Assembly: GCF_963691685.1 (NCBI RefSeq)
Contig: NZ_OY829290.1
Span: forward strand, 248,001-312,000
Source of the DNA: Thalassovita sp.
GTDB lineage: Bacteria; Pseudomonadota; Alphaproteobacteria; Rhodobacterales; Rhodobacteraceae
Direction: 5' to 3'
Length of the DNA: 64,000 nt
Shown: piece after piece, positions 43,019 through 52,195 of the stretch
Layout: every line of letters starts with the position of its first letter
Numbering within the stretch: position 1 is the first letter of the stretch
The notes under the pieces: generated by a model
What the model saw: the letters and a program-made list of their open reading frames with translations, nothing else
The model's database searches: none
What the model was told of the DNA's origin: nothing
Translations under genes and position numbers: made by a program

Positions 43019-44233
43019 ATGCAAACATCCGTACTCGACAGTCGTTATTCCTGGGGTCGTTTGGCCCTGTCCCTGCTGATCGGTCTGATTGGCAATGTGG
43101 GGATGTGGGTGGTCATCATGGTGATGCCCGACATTCAGGCTGAGTTTAATCTGGAACGCGCCGAAGCATCCTACCCCTATGTCTGGACCATGGTCGGGTT
43201 TGCCCTTGGCAACTACCTGATTGGCCTGTTGGTGGATCGATACGGGATCGTTCGGGTCCTATCGGGGATGAGCCTTGTGATGGCCGCGGGCTTTGCCCTA
43301 GCCGCCATGACCCCAACGTTTTTCATCGTCTCGGTGCTGCATTTGCTGATTGGCTTGGGCACCGCGGCCAGTTTTGGGCCGTTGATTGCGGATATTTCGC
43401 TGTGGTTTGAGCGCCGGCGCGGCATAGCCATCGCGATCATCGCCAGTGCCAACTACCTGTCGGGTGCCTTCTGGCCGGTGGTGCTGTCGGGGCATCTGGC
43501 CAGTGACGGCTGGCGCGGTGTCTATATGGTGCTGGCGCTGATCATCGCTGTCTCCGTCCCGCCGCTGACGCTGCTGTTGCGCCGTCGTCTGCCCCTGTCA
43601 GAAATGTCTGCCGCTGTGGCCCAGGGTGCTGCTGCCGGGGGGATCGGTGGGCTGAGCCCGCGCCAGATTGCGCTGATCCTCGGCGTTGCCGGGATTGCCT
43701 GCTGCGTCGCGATGGCGATGCCTCAGGTGCATATCGTGGCGCTTTGTGTGGATCTGGGATTTGGTCCCGCGGTTGGGGCTGAGATGTTGTCGCTGATGTT
43801 GCTGGGCGGCGTGGCCTCGCGATTGATCTCGGGCCTGTTGGCGGATCAACTGGGGGGGATCCCCACCTTGTTGATCGGATCGGCTTTGCAAATGCTGGCG
43901 CTGTTTCTCTACCTGCCGTTTGACGGTCTGGTGTCCCTTTACGTGGTGTCGACGATCTTTGGCCTGGCACAGGGCGGCATTGTGCCCTCCTACGCCGTGA
44001 TCGTGCGTGAGTTGATGCCGGCAAAAGAGGCCGGGCGCTGGGTGGGCTTTGTGATGATGTCGACCATTGTGGGTATGGCCTTTGGCGGTTGGCTGTCCGG
44101 GGTGATCTATGACGTCAGCGGCAGTTACCAACTGGCGTTCTGGAACGGCATTGTCTGGAACCTCGGCAACATCTTCATCATCACCTACATCTTCCTGTCA
44201 GCTCGGCGCGAGCGTCAAACCGTGCAGGCGTGA
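43019..44233 (+). CDS. MFS transporter
   Basis: The 404-residue protein has about twelve membrane segments, with a first-half loop motif (GLLVDRYGIVRVL) and a second-half counterpart (SGLLADQLGGIP). The overall pattern resembles the monocarboxylate/oxalate-formate branch of the MFS. The substrate is not known. ATG at 43019 was chosen; the in-frame TTG at 42992 is an alternative, and the ribosome binding site is weak in both cases. It is the last gene before a terminator shared with the convergent clpA. Confidence 0.85.
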   Translation: MQTSVLDSRYSWGRLALSLLIGLIGNVGMWVVIMVMPDIQAEFNLERAEASYPYVWTMVGFALGNYLIGLLVDRYGIVRVLSGMSLVMAAGFALAAMTPTFFIVSVLHLLIGLGTAASFGPLIADISLWFERRRGIAIAIIASANYLSGAFWPVVLSGHLASDGWRGVYMVLALIIAVSVPPLTLLLRRRLPLSEMSAAVAQGAAAGGIGGLSPRQIALILGVAGIACCVAMAMPQVHIVALCVDLGFGPAVGAEMLSLMLLGGVASRLISGLLADQLGGIPTLLIGSALQMLALFLYLPFDGLVSLYVVSTIFGLAQGGIVPSYAVIVRELMPAKEAGRWVGFVMMSTIVGMAFGGWLSGVIYDVSGSYQLAFWNGIVWNLGNIFIITYIFLSARRERQTVQA

Positions 44234-44256
44234 CCTACTAAGACCCGCGCAAAAGA

Positions 44257-44284
44257 AAACCGGCCCGCGAAGGGGCCGGTTTCC
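44257..44284. terminator. Terminator between the MFS gene and clpA
   Basis: AAACCGGCCC (44257-44266) pairs with GGGCCGGTTT (44273-44282). The A and T runs on the two sides suit both converging genes. Confidence 0.85.
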
Positions 44285-44304
44285 AGTCATCGTATGTGTG
44301 CCGA

Positions 44305-46641
44305 TCAGTCGGCGGTCAGCAGCGGGGGCTTGTCGCCCGCGATCTGCGCCTTTTTCGGCCCTTCGATCCGCAGATCCAGCTCGCCATCTTTGATGCCGAC
44401 CTTGACGACGCCGCCTTTGGTCAGCTTGCCAAACAGCAGCTCCTCGGCCAGCGGCTTTTTCAGGTGTTCCTGAATGACACGGCCCAGCGGGCGGGCGCCC
44501 ATCTTATCGTCATAGCCCTTATCCCCCAGCCATTCGGCGGCGGGGCGGGTCAGTTCGATCTGCACGTTGCGGTCCATCAGCTGGGCCTCAAGCTGCAGCA
44601 CAAACTTCTCAACGATCTGCAAGATCACCTCTTTCGGCAGCGCGCCGAAGCTGACAACAGCATCCAGACGGTTGCGGAATTCCGGGGTAAAGGTCCGTTC
44701 AATCGCGGCGGTATCCTCACCCTCACGGCGGTCACGGCCAAAGCCGATGGCAGCTTTTGACATTTCCGCAGCACCTGCGTTGGAGGTCATGATCAGGATC
44801 ACATTGCGGAAGTCCACAGTGCGGCCATTGTGATCGGTCAGCTTGCCGTGGTCCATCACCTGCAACAGGATGTTGTAGACATCCGGGTGGGCTTTTTCGA
44901 TTTCATCGAGCAACAGCACACAATGCGGATGCTGGTCCACACCGTCGGTCAGCATGCCACCCTGATCAAAGCCAACATAGCCCGGAGGGGCACCGATCAG
45001 ACGTGACACTGCGTGTTTCTCCATGTACTCGGACATGTCAAAGCGCAGCAGTTCCACACCCAGCTGATCGGCCAGCTGTTTGGCCACCTCGGTTTTACCC
45101 ACACCGGTCGGGCCGGCGAAGAGGTAGTTGCCGATGGGTTTTTCAGGTTCACGCAGACCGGCACGGGCCAGTTTGATGGCGCTCGACAGGGCTTCGATGG
45201 CCGGATCCTGACCGAAGACAACGCGTTTCAGCGATTTCTCCAGATCTTTCAGCACCTCAGCATCGTTTTTCGAGACGTTCTTCGGCGGGATGCGGGCGAT
45301 CTTGGCCACAACGCCTTCGATCTCTTTCACGCCGATGGTTTTGCGGCGCTTGCTTTCCGGCACCAGATGCTGGGCAGCGCCCGCTTCGTCAATGACGTCA
45401 ATCGCCTTATCGGGCAGTTTGCGGTCATTGATATAGCGCGACGATAGTTCAACAGCGGTTTTGATCGCATCATTGGTGAACTTGATGCCGTGGTGATCCT
45501 CAAAGTAAGGCTTCAGACCTTTCAGGATCTTGATCGAATCCTCGACCGACGGCTCATTCACGTCGATTTTCTGGAAACGACGGCTGAGCGCGCGATCTTT
45601 TTCAAAGTGCTGACGGAACTCTTTATAGGTGGTGGAGCCCATGCAGCGCAGCTTGCCGCCCTGCAGCGCAGGTTTCAGCAGGTTTGAGGCATCCATTGCC
45701 CCACCCGAGGTGGCGCCAGCCCCAATCACAGTGTGAATTTCGTCAATGAACAGCACGGCATCGGGATGCTCTTCCAGCTCGGTCATGACGGCCTTCAGGC
45801 GTTCCTCAAAGTCACCGCGATAGCGGGTGCCGGCCAGCAAGGCGCCCATGTCGAGCGAATAGATGGTGGTGTTTGACAGAACCTCAGGGGTTTCGCCGGC
45901 CACAACCTTGCGCGCCAGACCTTCCGCAATGGCGGTTTTACCAACACCGGGATCGCCCACCAGCAGCGGGTTGTTCTTGCGGCGGCGGCACAGCACCTGA
46001 ATGCAGCGCTCCACCTCATGGGTGCGGCCGATCAGCGGGTCGATGTCACCCTTCTGCGACTTTTCATTGAGGTTCACACAGTATTTGCCAAGCGCGGATT
46101 CTTTCGGATCCACGGTTTCCGCGCTGCCCATATCGCCATGCAGGCTTTCCTCGGTGCTTTCTTCGGCACCGCTGACTGGGCGTGCTTCACCGTAGGAGGG
46201 ATCTTTGGCAACGCCATGGGCGATGAAGTTCACCGCATCATACCGTGTCATGTCCTGTTCCTGCAGGAAGTAGGCGGCGTTGGATTCACGTTCGGCAAAG
46301 ATCGCAACCAGCACATTGGCGCCGGTCACTTCGGTGCGGCCCGAGCTTTGGACGTGGATGGCGGCGCGCTGGATCACCCGCTGGAAGGCGGCGGTCGGCA
46401 CAGCCTCGGAGCCTTCGACGTCGGTGACCAGGTTGCTGAGATCATCGTCAATGAATTCGACCAGCGTGCTGCGCAGGTCTTCGGTGTCTACCGAGCAAGC
46501 TTTGAGAACACGCATCGCGTCCGGCTCATCGATCAACGCTAACAGCAGATGCTCCAGCGTTGCGAATTCGTGTTTGCGCGCGTTGGCCAGGGCCAGGGCT
46601 GCGTGAATCGCCTGTTCCAGCGTGTTCGAGAATGAAGGCAC
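44305..46641 (-). CDS. clpA: ATP-dependent Clp protease ATP-binding subunit ClpA
   Basis: ClpA is the AAA+ unfoldase that feeds proteins to ClpP. The 778-residue protein has an N-domain (about residues 1-145), D1 with Walker A (GDPGVGKTAIAEG) and D2 with Walker A (GPTGVGKTEVAKQ). No long middle domain is present, which separates it from ClpB. The start is GTG at 46641 with AGGAAGGAG eight bases upstream. No clpS adaptor gene lies directly upstream; the next gene is gloB after 170 bases in which I see no other gene. Confidence 0.97.
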   Translation of the reverse strand: MPSFSNTLEQAIHAALALANARKHEFATLEHLLLALIDEPDAMRVLKACSVDTEDLRSTLVEFIDDDLSNLVTDVEGSEAVPTAAFQRVIQRAAIHVQSSGRTEVTGANVLVAIFAERESNAAYFLQEQDMTRYDAVNFIAHGVAKDPSYGEARPVSGAEESTEESLHGDMGSAETVDPKESALGKYCVNLNEKSQKGDIDPLIGRTHEVERCIQVLCRRRKNNPLLVGDPGVGKTAIAEGLARKVVAGETPEVLSNTTIYSLDMGALLAGTRYRGDFEERLKAVMTELEEHPDAVLFIDEIHTVIGAGATSGGAMDASNLLKPALQGGKLRCMGSTTYKEFRQHFEKDRALSRRFQKIDVNEPSVEDSIKILKGLKPYFEDHHGIKFTNDAIKTAVELSSRYINDRKLPDKAIDVIDEAGAAQHLVPESKRRKTIGVKEIEGVVAKIARIPPKNVSKNDAEVLKDLEKSLKRVVFGQDPAIEALSSAIKLARAGLREPEKPIGNYLFAGPTGVGKTEVAKQLADQLGVELLRFDMSEYMEKHAVSRLIGAPPGYVGFDQGGMLTDGVDQHPHCVLLLDEIEKAHPDVYNILLQVMDHGKLTDHNGRTVDFRNVILIMTSNAGAAEMSKAAIGFGRDRREGEDTAAIERTFTPEFRNRLDAVVSFGALPKEVILQIVEKFVLQLEAQLMDRNVQIELTRPAAEWLGDKGYDDKMGARPLGRVIQEHLKKPLAEELLFGKLTKGGVVKVGIKDGELDLRIEGPKKAQIAGDKPPLLTAD

Positions 46642-46811
46642 AGTTAGCGCTCCTTCCTGATTTGGGTCGAAAGACCGTGAAGTGCGGTGTCCTCTACTCT
46701 AACGACCATAACTCTATACTGTTAAAGTTTGGTCGATATGGCTGGGGCTTCAAGTCTTTTCTACCGGTAAACCTTAGTTATTCGTCTTTTGCCGATCCGC
46801 AGGGCAGGAAT

Positions 46812-47579
46812 TCAGAAGTTGTCTTTACGTTTTCTGATCTCCGCAAATACTGCACTAGGCTCTGCATCGATCATGCCAACCGAAGCCCGAACTGCCGGAT
46901 CATTGCAGCGCAGGAAAGGGTTTGTTGACAATTCTTCTGACAACAGGCTGGGAACGGTTGGTTCACCCTTCGCACGGGCCTGTTCAACTTGCTCTAAACG
47001 AGAGATAAGGGCTGGATTGTCAGGGTCAATGGTTGCCGCGAATTTGCCGTTGGATTGCGTGTACTCATGGCCTGAACAAACCACCGTATCGCCCGGCAGA
47101 TCAGCCAGCTTGGACAGGCTGTCATACATCTGATCCGGCGTGCCCTCAAACAGGCGGCCACATCCCAGCGCCATCAGGCTGTCAGCGGTGAAGACCAGCT
47201 TGGAGCCTGCAAAATAAAAGGCCAGATGGCCAATCGTGTGCCCCGAGACATCCATCACCTGCATCTCTTCGCCGCACAGCACCATCCGGTCCCCTTCGGC
47301 GACGGCCACATCCAGTTTGGGCAGGCGATGACTGTCGGCTTCGGCCCCGATCACTTTTGCGGGATGATCGCGCAACAAGGGTTCCAGACCGTCGACATGA
47401 TCCCAGTGGTGATGGGTCAGCAACACATGTGTCAGGTGCCAACCCCGCTCTTTCAGCGCCGCATCGATCGGTCCCGGCTCGGGCACATCCACCAGCGCGG
47501 TCTCACCGCTTTCCGCATCATGGATGAGGTAGGCGTAGTTGTCGGCAAGGGAGGGGATGGTCACAAGCTCAAGAGGCAT
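46812..47579 (-). CDS. gloB: Hydroxyacylglutathione hydrolase (glyoxalase II)
   Basis: Glyoxalase II releases D-lactate and glutathione from S-D-lactoylglutathione, finishing methylglyoxal detoxification. The 255-residue protein has the metallo-beta-lactamase metal motif THHHWDH (His56, His58, Asp60, His61) and the C-terminal HEYTQSNGKFA segment of the family. The start at 47579 has GAAGGAAA upstream and gives the conserved MPLELVTIPSLADNYAYL. It is divergent from the methyltransferase gene, 61 bases apart. Confidence 0.95.
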   Translation of the reverse strand: MPLELVTIPSLADNYAYLIHDAESGETALVDVPEPGPIDAALKERGWHLTHVLLTHHHWDHVDGLEPLLRDHPAKVIGAEADSHRLPKLDVAVAEGDRMVLCGEEMQVMDVSGHTIGHLAFYFAGSKLVFTADSLMALGCGRLFEGTPDQMYDSLSKLADLPGDTVVCSGHEYTQSNGKFAATIDPDNPALISRLEQVEQARAKGEPTVPSLLSEELSTNPFLRCNDPAVRASVGMIDAEPSAVFAEIRKRKDNF

Positions 47580-47640
47580 GGCGTTTCCTTCGGTGATCGC
47601 TATGGTGAAACCAGAGTGGCGGATCAGAGGGCCGGCTGCA

Positions 47641-48387
47641 ATGCATCTTGATGTACAGGATCTGCGCAATTTCTATTACCGCAGCACGCTGGGGCGTGCG
47701 GCGCAGAAAGCGGTGCGCGATCAATTGGTCCGTCTTTGGCCTGAAGCCAAGGGGCAGACCGTGGTCGGCTTTGGCTTCGCCGTGCCGCTGCTCAGGCCTT
47801 ATATCGCTGAGGCGCGCCGGGTTACTGGGTTGATGCCGGGGCCGCAGGGGGTGATGCCCTGGCCAACGGGCATGCCCAATATGGCGGTGCTATGTGAAGA
47901 GGTGAACTGGCCGGTGGACACCGGTCATGTCGACAAGCTGGTGGTGATGCACGGGTTGGAAACTAGTGAACAACCCTCCAGTCTGCTCGAGGAATGTTTC
48001 CGTGTGCTGGGGCCGGGCGGCAAGGCGATGTTCATCGTGCCGAATCGCGGCGGCATGTGGTCGCGCAGCGATCGCACCCCCTTTGGCTATGGCCGCCCCT
48101 ACACGCTCAGCCAGCTGGAGGCGCAACTGAAGTATCACCAGTTCAGCATAGAACGGCATGAATTCGGCCTCTACCAGCCGCCCTCCCAACGCCGGTTCTG
48201 GCGCAAAACCGGCCAGATGCTGGAACAGTTGGGGCATTCGGTCTCAATGATTGCTGCCGGCGGCGTGATCATGGTTGAGGTGTCCAAACGCACACCCGCG
48301 CCAATGGGGCCAGGCCTGAAAGAGGCTGTCAGCCGCCCCTTGCGCATCCTGACACCAAACCCATCTAAAGAGGTAAAGCCGATTTAA
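47641..48387 (+). CDS. Class I SAM-dependent methyltransferase
   Basis: The 248-residue protein shows the class I fold: a QTVVGFGFAVPLLRP SAM-binding segment near residues 37-52, an acidic turn with LVVMHGLE, and FRVLGPGGKAMFIVPN, typical of type-11 methyltransferases. The substrate is unknown. The start at 47641 is supported by the conserved MHLDVQDLRNFYY. The last 26 residues are repeated almost exactly by a second copy of the gene end at 49574-49731, after an A+T-rich RTX gene. Confidence 0.85.
   Translation: MHLDVQDLRNFYYRSTLGRAAQKAVRDQLVRLWPEAKGQTVVGFGFAVPLLRPYIAEARRVTGLMPGPQGVMPWPTGMPNMAVLCEEVNWPVDTGHVDKLVVMHGLETSEQPSSLLEECFRVLGPGGKAMFIVPNRGGMWSRSDRTPFGYGRPYTLSQLEAQLKYHQFSIERHEFGLYQPPSQRRFWRKTGQMLEQLGHSVSMIAAGGVIMVEVSKRTPAPMGPGLKEAVSRPLRILTPNPSKEVKPI
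48234..48387 (+). repeat. First copy of the duplicated methyltransferase 3' end
   Basis: This segment encodes the C-terminus from GHSVSMIAAGG to KEVKPI. It matches 49574-49731, nearly base for base over the last 80 bases and more loosely before that. Confidence 0.9.
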
Positions 48388-48407
48388 GATTTGAGCACTT
48401 TTGCCAA

Positions 48408-49406
48408 TCATACGGTCAAGGAAGCGTCAATCCTTATGTGTTCAGCCGTTAGGCCACTAGCATCAGGAAGTAAGACATGCACAAAACTAGTTTCTGAGCT
48501 AAATGGTAATGTTACTTCCACAAGGATCGCAGAGCTATCGCTTGCTGGATCAAACTCTATCTCAAAGCCAACGATCTCAGACCCTGTCTCGTCAAAGAAT
48601 TCTGATGTCAACAGCATTACATCTTCGGACGGGTCGAAATCTGTGACTGTCGCAACCTGTAATGGCGCGTCAGACGAATAGGCATCTTGTAGATCAAATC
48701 CCAAGTTAATTTGGTCGCTGCCTTGCCCGCCGGTGATCGTCGCTTCTTCAAAGTAACTGGCCCAATCGTTTGCGAGTATGTCCATGGCTAAATTGATCGT
48801 GTCATCGCCATCTCCTCCGTCCAGCCTTGAATTCGGGCCGCCGTAGATCAAGTCCGAGCCATCATTTCCCTCCAGAACCGAAATGAAAAAGCCTGAGGTA
48901 TCTGTTACCGCGAGCGTGTCGTCTCCATCGCCGCCGTACAGGTTGCTGTTATATCCGCTTTCTAGAGAGTCGTTTCCTTCATCACCGTAAAGGTCACTAA
49001 ATCCCGCTGTGGTGATCACGTCATCGCCTTGATCGCCGTGTGCATCAAAAAAGGTGTCGCCAATGATAGTGTCATTTCCTTCACCAGCCTCGACAAAAAC
49101 GTCAAACTGCCCTTCAATCAGGTCGTCCCCAGCGAGGCCGGCTATCTGCGTGCCATTGTTATGTTCCGATACCAGATGGTCGTCTAGTTCAGTTCCGACG
49201 ACGTCAAAATCTGCATACGGATCAACGGGCGTGGATGTATCTTCCAATGTGGGATCAATGAGATCTTCAATCAAACTGCCCGATGATGGAGTGAACGTTT
49301 CATTTTCTGGTAATTCTTCGGAGGTGTCTGAAGTTGATATTAAAGCATCTAACACAAGAGATGCTGCGTATGTTCCGGTCATCGAAAGAATTAGTACTGT
49401 TAACAT
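48408..49406 (-). CDS. RTX-type calcium-binding repeat protein
   Basis: The 332-residue acidic protein starts with a short hydrophobic N-terminus (about residues 1-22) and has a series of glycine/aspartate nonapeptide-like repeats: GDEGNDSL, YGGDGDDTL, GNDGSDLIYG, GGDGDDTI. Such repeats fold into calcium-binding parallel beta rolls, and the proteins are usually exported by type I secretion. Its base composition is clearly A+T-richer than its neighbours. It lies between two copies of the methyltransferase 3' end, suggesting recent acquisition. No secretion genes are adjacent, and the function is unknown. Confidence 0.82.
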   Translation of the reverse strand: MLTVLILSMTGTYAASLVLDALISTSDTSEELPENETFTPSSGSLIEDLIDPTLEDTSTPVDPYADFDVVGTELDDHLVSEHNNGTQIAGLAGDDLIEGQFDVFVEAGEGNDTIIGDTFFDAHGDQGDDVITTAGFSDLYGDEGNDSLESGYNSNLYGGDGDDTLAVTDTSGFFISVLEGNDGSDLIYGGPNSRLDGGDGDDTINLAMDILANDWASYFEEATITGGQGSDQINLGFDLQDAYSSDAPLQVATVTDFDPSEDVMLLTSEFFDETGSEIVGFEIEFDPASDSSAILVEVTLPFSSETSFVHVLLPDASGLTAEHIRIDASLTV

Positions 49407-49564
49407 CCTCGGATCCTATTTTTGTGATCTTGGTCGGTAAAAGGATTGTGTGATAAATGGGTTTGGTTGCGCTGAGTTGGGAGTTTCAACTCCAAACAGC
49501 ATATCGCGACCATGATTTCGCGCAATGGCGCGGCAATGATCTTATATGAAAAGCTGGTCGTTTG

Positions 49565-49731
49565 CTGGAAAAATGGGGTATTCGGTCTCGATGATCGCAG
49601 CGGGCGCTGCGGTCAGGGTCGAGGCCACCAAACGTGTGCAGGCCGTTACCGGCCCGGGCCTGAAAGAGGCCGTCAGCCGCCCCTTGCGCATCCTGACCCC
49701 GAACCCATCTAAAGAGGTAAAGCCGATCTGA
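49565..49731 (+). pseudogene. Remnant of a methyltransferase 3' end
   Basis: An open frame from about 49546 ends in a C-terminus whose last 26 residues (from GPGLKEAV to KEVKPI) equal those of the intact methyltransferase at 47641-48387; the preceding 20 or so residues are diverged but alignable (YSVSMIAAG). Similarity fades upstream of about 49565, where an alignment needs a one-base gap. No ribosome binding site or catalytic part is present. The copy ends in TGA, the intact gene in TAA. It is best read as the displaced tail of an allele of the same gene. Confidence 0.8.
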
Positions 49732-49902
49732 GACCAATCGGATTGGCTGGGTCTGCAGCGATTGTTGCGCCCGTGCCACGGTTTTATGTCTGCGCCTATT
49801 GGGTTTCAGCCTGTCGATTTCCGCTGGGGAATCGAAAAACATGTGGAGAAGTGGTCGCTTTTTGTGACCGATTTGCGCCGCAAAGCGTCGCACCATGTGT
49901 AA

Positions 49903-49937
49903 CTGCATGAAAACATGCGGTATTCTTTTGCATGCAG
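49903..49937. promoter_or_regulatory. CTGCATG/CATGCAG inverted repeat upstream of the atp promoter
   Basis: CTGCATG (49903-49909) and CATGCAG (49931-49937) are perfect inverted copies, with a third CATGC (49914-49918) inside. They end 15 bases before the putative -35. They could be an operator or a cruciform. Confidence 0.35.
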
Positions 49938-49952
49938 AGTTTTCACAACAGG

Positions 49953-49980
49953 TTGATAGGTTGCGGTTGCTCTGCTACAC
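49953..49980 (+). promoter_or_regulatory. Possible promoter of the atpHAGDC operon
   Basis: TTGATA (49953-49958) and CTACAC (49975-49980) are spaced by 16 bases. The match is partial, but the position, about 100 bases before atpH, is right. Confidence 0.4.
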
Positions 49981-50081
49981 CCACGCCGATTTCGATACTT
50001 AGGCGGGAGTCTAAGGTCTAAACGCCCCCGTGACGGTTCCGTATGCGCCGGACCGGGGCCATAAAAGTCGGAAGGGTGGAC

Positions 50082-50642
50082 GTGTCCGAACCAGCTTCGA
50101 TCTCCTCAGGCATTGCCGCGCGCTATGCCACCGCAATCTTCGAGATTGCCAAAGAGAGCAATGCTCTTGGCAACCTTGAACCGAATGTCGCCGATCTTAC
50201 CGCAGCCCTGGAGGCCAGCGAAGAGCTGCGCGGGCTGATCAGCTCGCCGCTGGTGTCGCGTGACGAACAAGAAAAGGCAATCGCCGCCGTGTCCCAGAAA
50301 ATGGGTCTCGAAACTGTCCTGAAGGACGGTCTGGCGTTGATGGCGCAGAAGCGCCGTCTTTTCGTGCTGCCCCAGCTGCTGACCCAGCTGTCTGCCCTGA
50401 TCTCGGAAGAGAAGGGTGAGGTAACCGCCGAGGTGACCAGCGCGAAAGCCCTGACCAAGACCCAGTCTGAGAAACTGTCCAAGACTCTGGCTGCGCGTGT
50501 TGGCAAAACCGTGAAAATCAATGCGACCGTTGATGAAGAACTCATCGGCGGTCTTGTCGTTAAAGTGGGCTCGAAGATGATCGACACCTCGATCCGCTCC
50601 AAGCTCAACTCCCTCCAGAATGCAATGAAAGAGGTCGGATAA
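50082..50642 (+). CDS. atpH: ATP synthase F1 subunit delta
   Basis: The delta subunit connects the top of F1 to the peripheral stalk. The 186-residue protein has the usual length and begins SEPASISSGIAARYATAIFEIAKE. The C-terminal segment contains IGGLVVKVGSKMIDTSIRSKL, the family signature. GTG at 50082 with GGAAGGG upstream was chosen over an in-frame codon at 50043. It is the first gene of the F1 operon, and its stop is directly followed by the atpA ATG. The Fo genes lie elsewhere, as is usual in alphaproteobacteria. Confidence 0.96.
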   Translation: MSEPASISSGIAARYATAIFEIAKESNALGNLEPNVADLTAALEASEELRGLISSPLVSRDEQEKAIAAVSQKMGLETVLKDGLALMAQKRRLFVLPQLLTQLSALISEEKGEVTAEVTSAKALTKTQSEKLSKTLAARVGKTVKINATVDEELIGGLVVKVGSKMIDTSIRSKLNSLQNAMKEVG

Positions 50643-52181
50643 ATGGGTATCCAAGCTGCAGAGATTTCTGCGATCCTGAAGGACCAGATCAAAAACTTCG
50701 GTCAGGAAGCCGAAGTTGCTGAGGTTGGTCGCGTGCTCTCCGTCGGTGACGGTATTGCCCGCGTCTATGGCCTCGACAACATCCAGGCTGGTGAAATGGT
50801 TGAATTCCCCGGTGGTATCCGCGGGATGGCGCTGAACCTGGAAGCCGACAACGTTGGTGTCGTTATCTTCGGTACCGACCGTGACATTAAAGAAGGCGAC
50901 ACCGTTAAGCGCACCAACTCGATCGTTGACGTGCCTGCCGGTGAAGGTCTGCTGGGCCGCGTTGTTGACGGTCTGGGCAACCCGCTGGACGGCAAAGGTC
51001 CGATCGAAGCGGTTGAGCGTCGCATCGCCGACCAGAAAGCCCCGGGCATCATCCCGCGTAAATCGGTTCACGAGCCGATGGCAACCGGCCTGAAATCGGT
51101 TGACGCGATGATCCCAATTGGCCGTGGCCAGCGTGAGCTGATCATTGGTGACCGTCAGACCGGTAAAACCGCCGTTGCTCTGGACGCGATCCTGAACCAG
51201 AAATCCTACAACGACGCCGCCGGCGACGATGAGAGCAAGAAACTGTACTGCGTTTACGTGGCAGTTGGTCAGAAACGCTCGACCGTTGCTCAGCTGGTGA
51301 AGAAGCTGGAAGAAACCGGCGCGATTGAATACTCGATCGTTGTTGCTGCTACCGCTTCGGACCCTGCGCCGATGCAGTTCCTGGCACCCTATGCCGCAAC
51401 CGCGATGGCCGAATACTTCCGTGACAACGGCAAGCACGCGCTGATCATCTATGATGACCTGTCCAAACAGGCTGTGTCCTATCGTCAGATGTCGCTGCTG
51501 CTGCGTCGTCCGCCGGGCCGTGAAGCCTATCCTGGTGACGTTTTCTACCTCCACTCGCGTCTGCTGGAGCGTTCGGCAAAGCTGAACGAAGATCACGGCG
51601 CAGGCTCGCTGACCGCGCTGCCGATCATTGAAACTCAGGGCGGCGACGTTTCGGCGTTTATTCCGACCAACGTGATCTCGATCACCGACGGTCAGATCTT
51701 CCTGGAAACCGAACTGTTCTACCAGGGTATCCGCCCTGCAGTGAACACCGGTCTGTCGGTATCGCGTGTGGGCTCCTCGGCTCAGACCAAAGCGATGTCG
51801 TCGGTTGCCGGTCCGGTTAAACTGTCGCTGGCTCAGTACCGCGAAATGGCGGCCTTTGCTCAGTTTGGTTCCGACCTGGATGCCTCGACCCAGCAGCTGC
51901 TGGCCCGTGGTGCCCGTCTGACCGAGCTGATGAAGCAGCCGCAGTACTCGCCACTGACCAACGCCGAGATTGTTTGCATGATCTTCGCAGGCACCAACGG
52001 CTACCTGGACAAAATCGAAGTAAGCGACGTTGCACGCTACGAAGCGGGCCTGCTGGCGCATCTGCGCGGCAAGCACGCCGACCTGCTGGCCGACATCACC
52101 GACAACGACCGTAAGGTTAAAGGTGAGCTGGCCGACAAAGTCAAAGCCGCGCTGGACGAATTCGCAGCTGACTTCGCTTAA
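50643..52181 (+). CDS. atpA: ATP synthase F1 subunit alpha
   Basis: The alpha subunit forms the non-catalytic nucleotide sites of the F1 hexamer. The 512-residue protein has the normal length, Walker A at residues 169-176 (GDRQTGKT) and the PAINVGLSVSRVGSSAQ-like signature as PAVNTGLSVSRVGSSAQ. Codon use is strongly biased, as in highly expressed genes. The ATG directly follows the atpH stop. Confidence 0.98.
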   Translation: MGIQAAEISAILKDQIKNFGQEAEVAEVGRVLSVGDGIARVYGLDNIQAGEMVEFPGGIRGMALNLEADNVGVVIFGTDRDIKEGDTVKRTNSIVDVPAGEGLLGRVVDGLGNPLDGKGPIEAVERRIADQKAPGIIPRKSVHEPMATGLKSVDAMIPIGRGQRELIIGDRQTGKTAVALDAILNQKSYNDAAGDDESKKLYCVYVAVGQKRSTVAQLVKKLEETGAIEYSIVVAATASDPAPMQFLAPYAATAMAEYFRDNGKHALIIYDDLSKQAVSYRQMSLLLRRPPGREAYPGDVFYLHSRLLERSAKLNEDHGAGSLTALPIIETQGGDVSAFIPTNVISITDGQIFLETELFYQGIRPAVNTGLSVSRVGSSAQTKAMSSVAGPVKLSLAQYREMAAFAQFGSDLDASTQQLLARGARLTELMKQPQYSPLTNAEIVCMIFAGTNGYLDKIEVSDVARYEAGLLAHLRGKHADLLADITDNDRKVKGELADKVKAALDEFAADFA

Positions 52182-52195
52182 GGGGAGATAAGGCA

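Larger units (their letters stand above)
49732..50081 (+). other. 350-base region upstream of atpH
   Basis: No convincing gene is seen between the methyltransferase remnant and atpH. The stretch holds a repeated GCATG motif, a weak promoter (listed separately) and the untranslated start of the atp mRNA. The open frames on either strand here look like chance frames. Confidence 0.6.

Noticed and set aside
46642..46811. Hidden clpS gene between clpA and gloB
   Set aside because: The 170-base gap is too short for a ClpS of normal length and has no matching frame.
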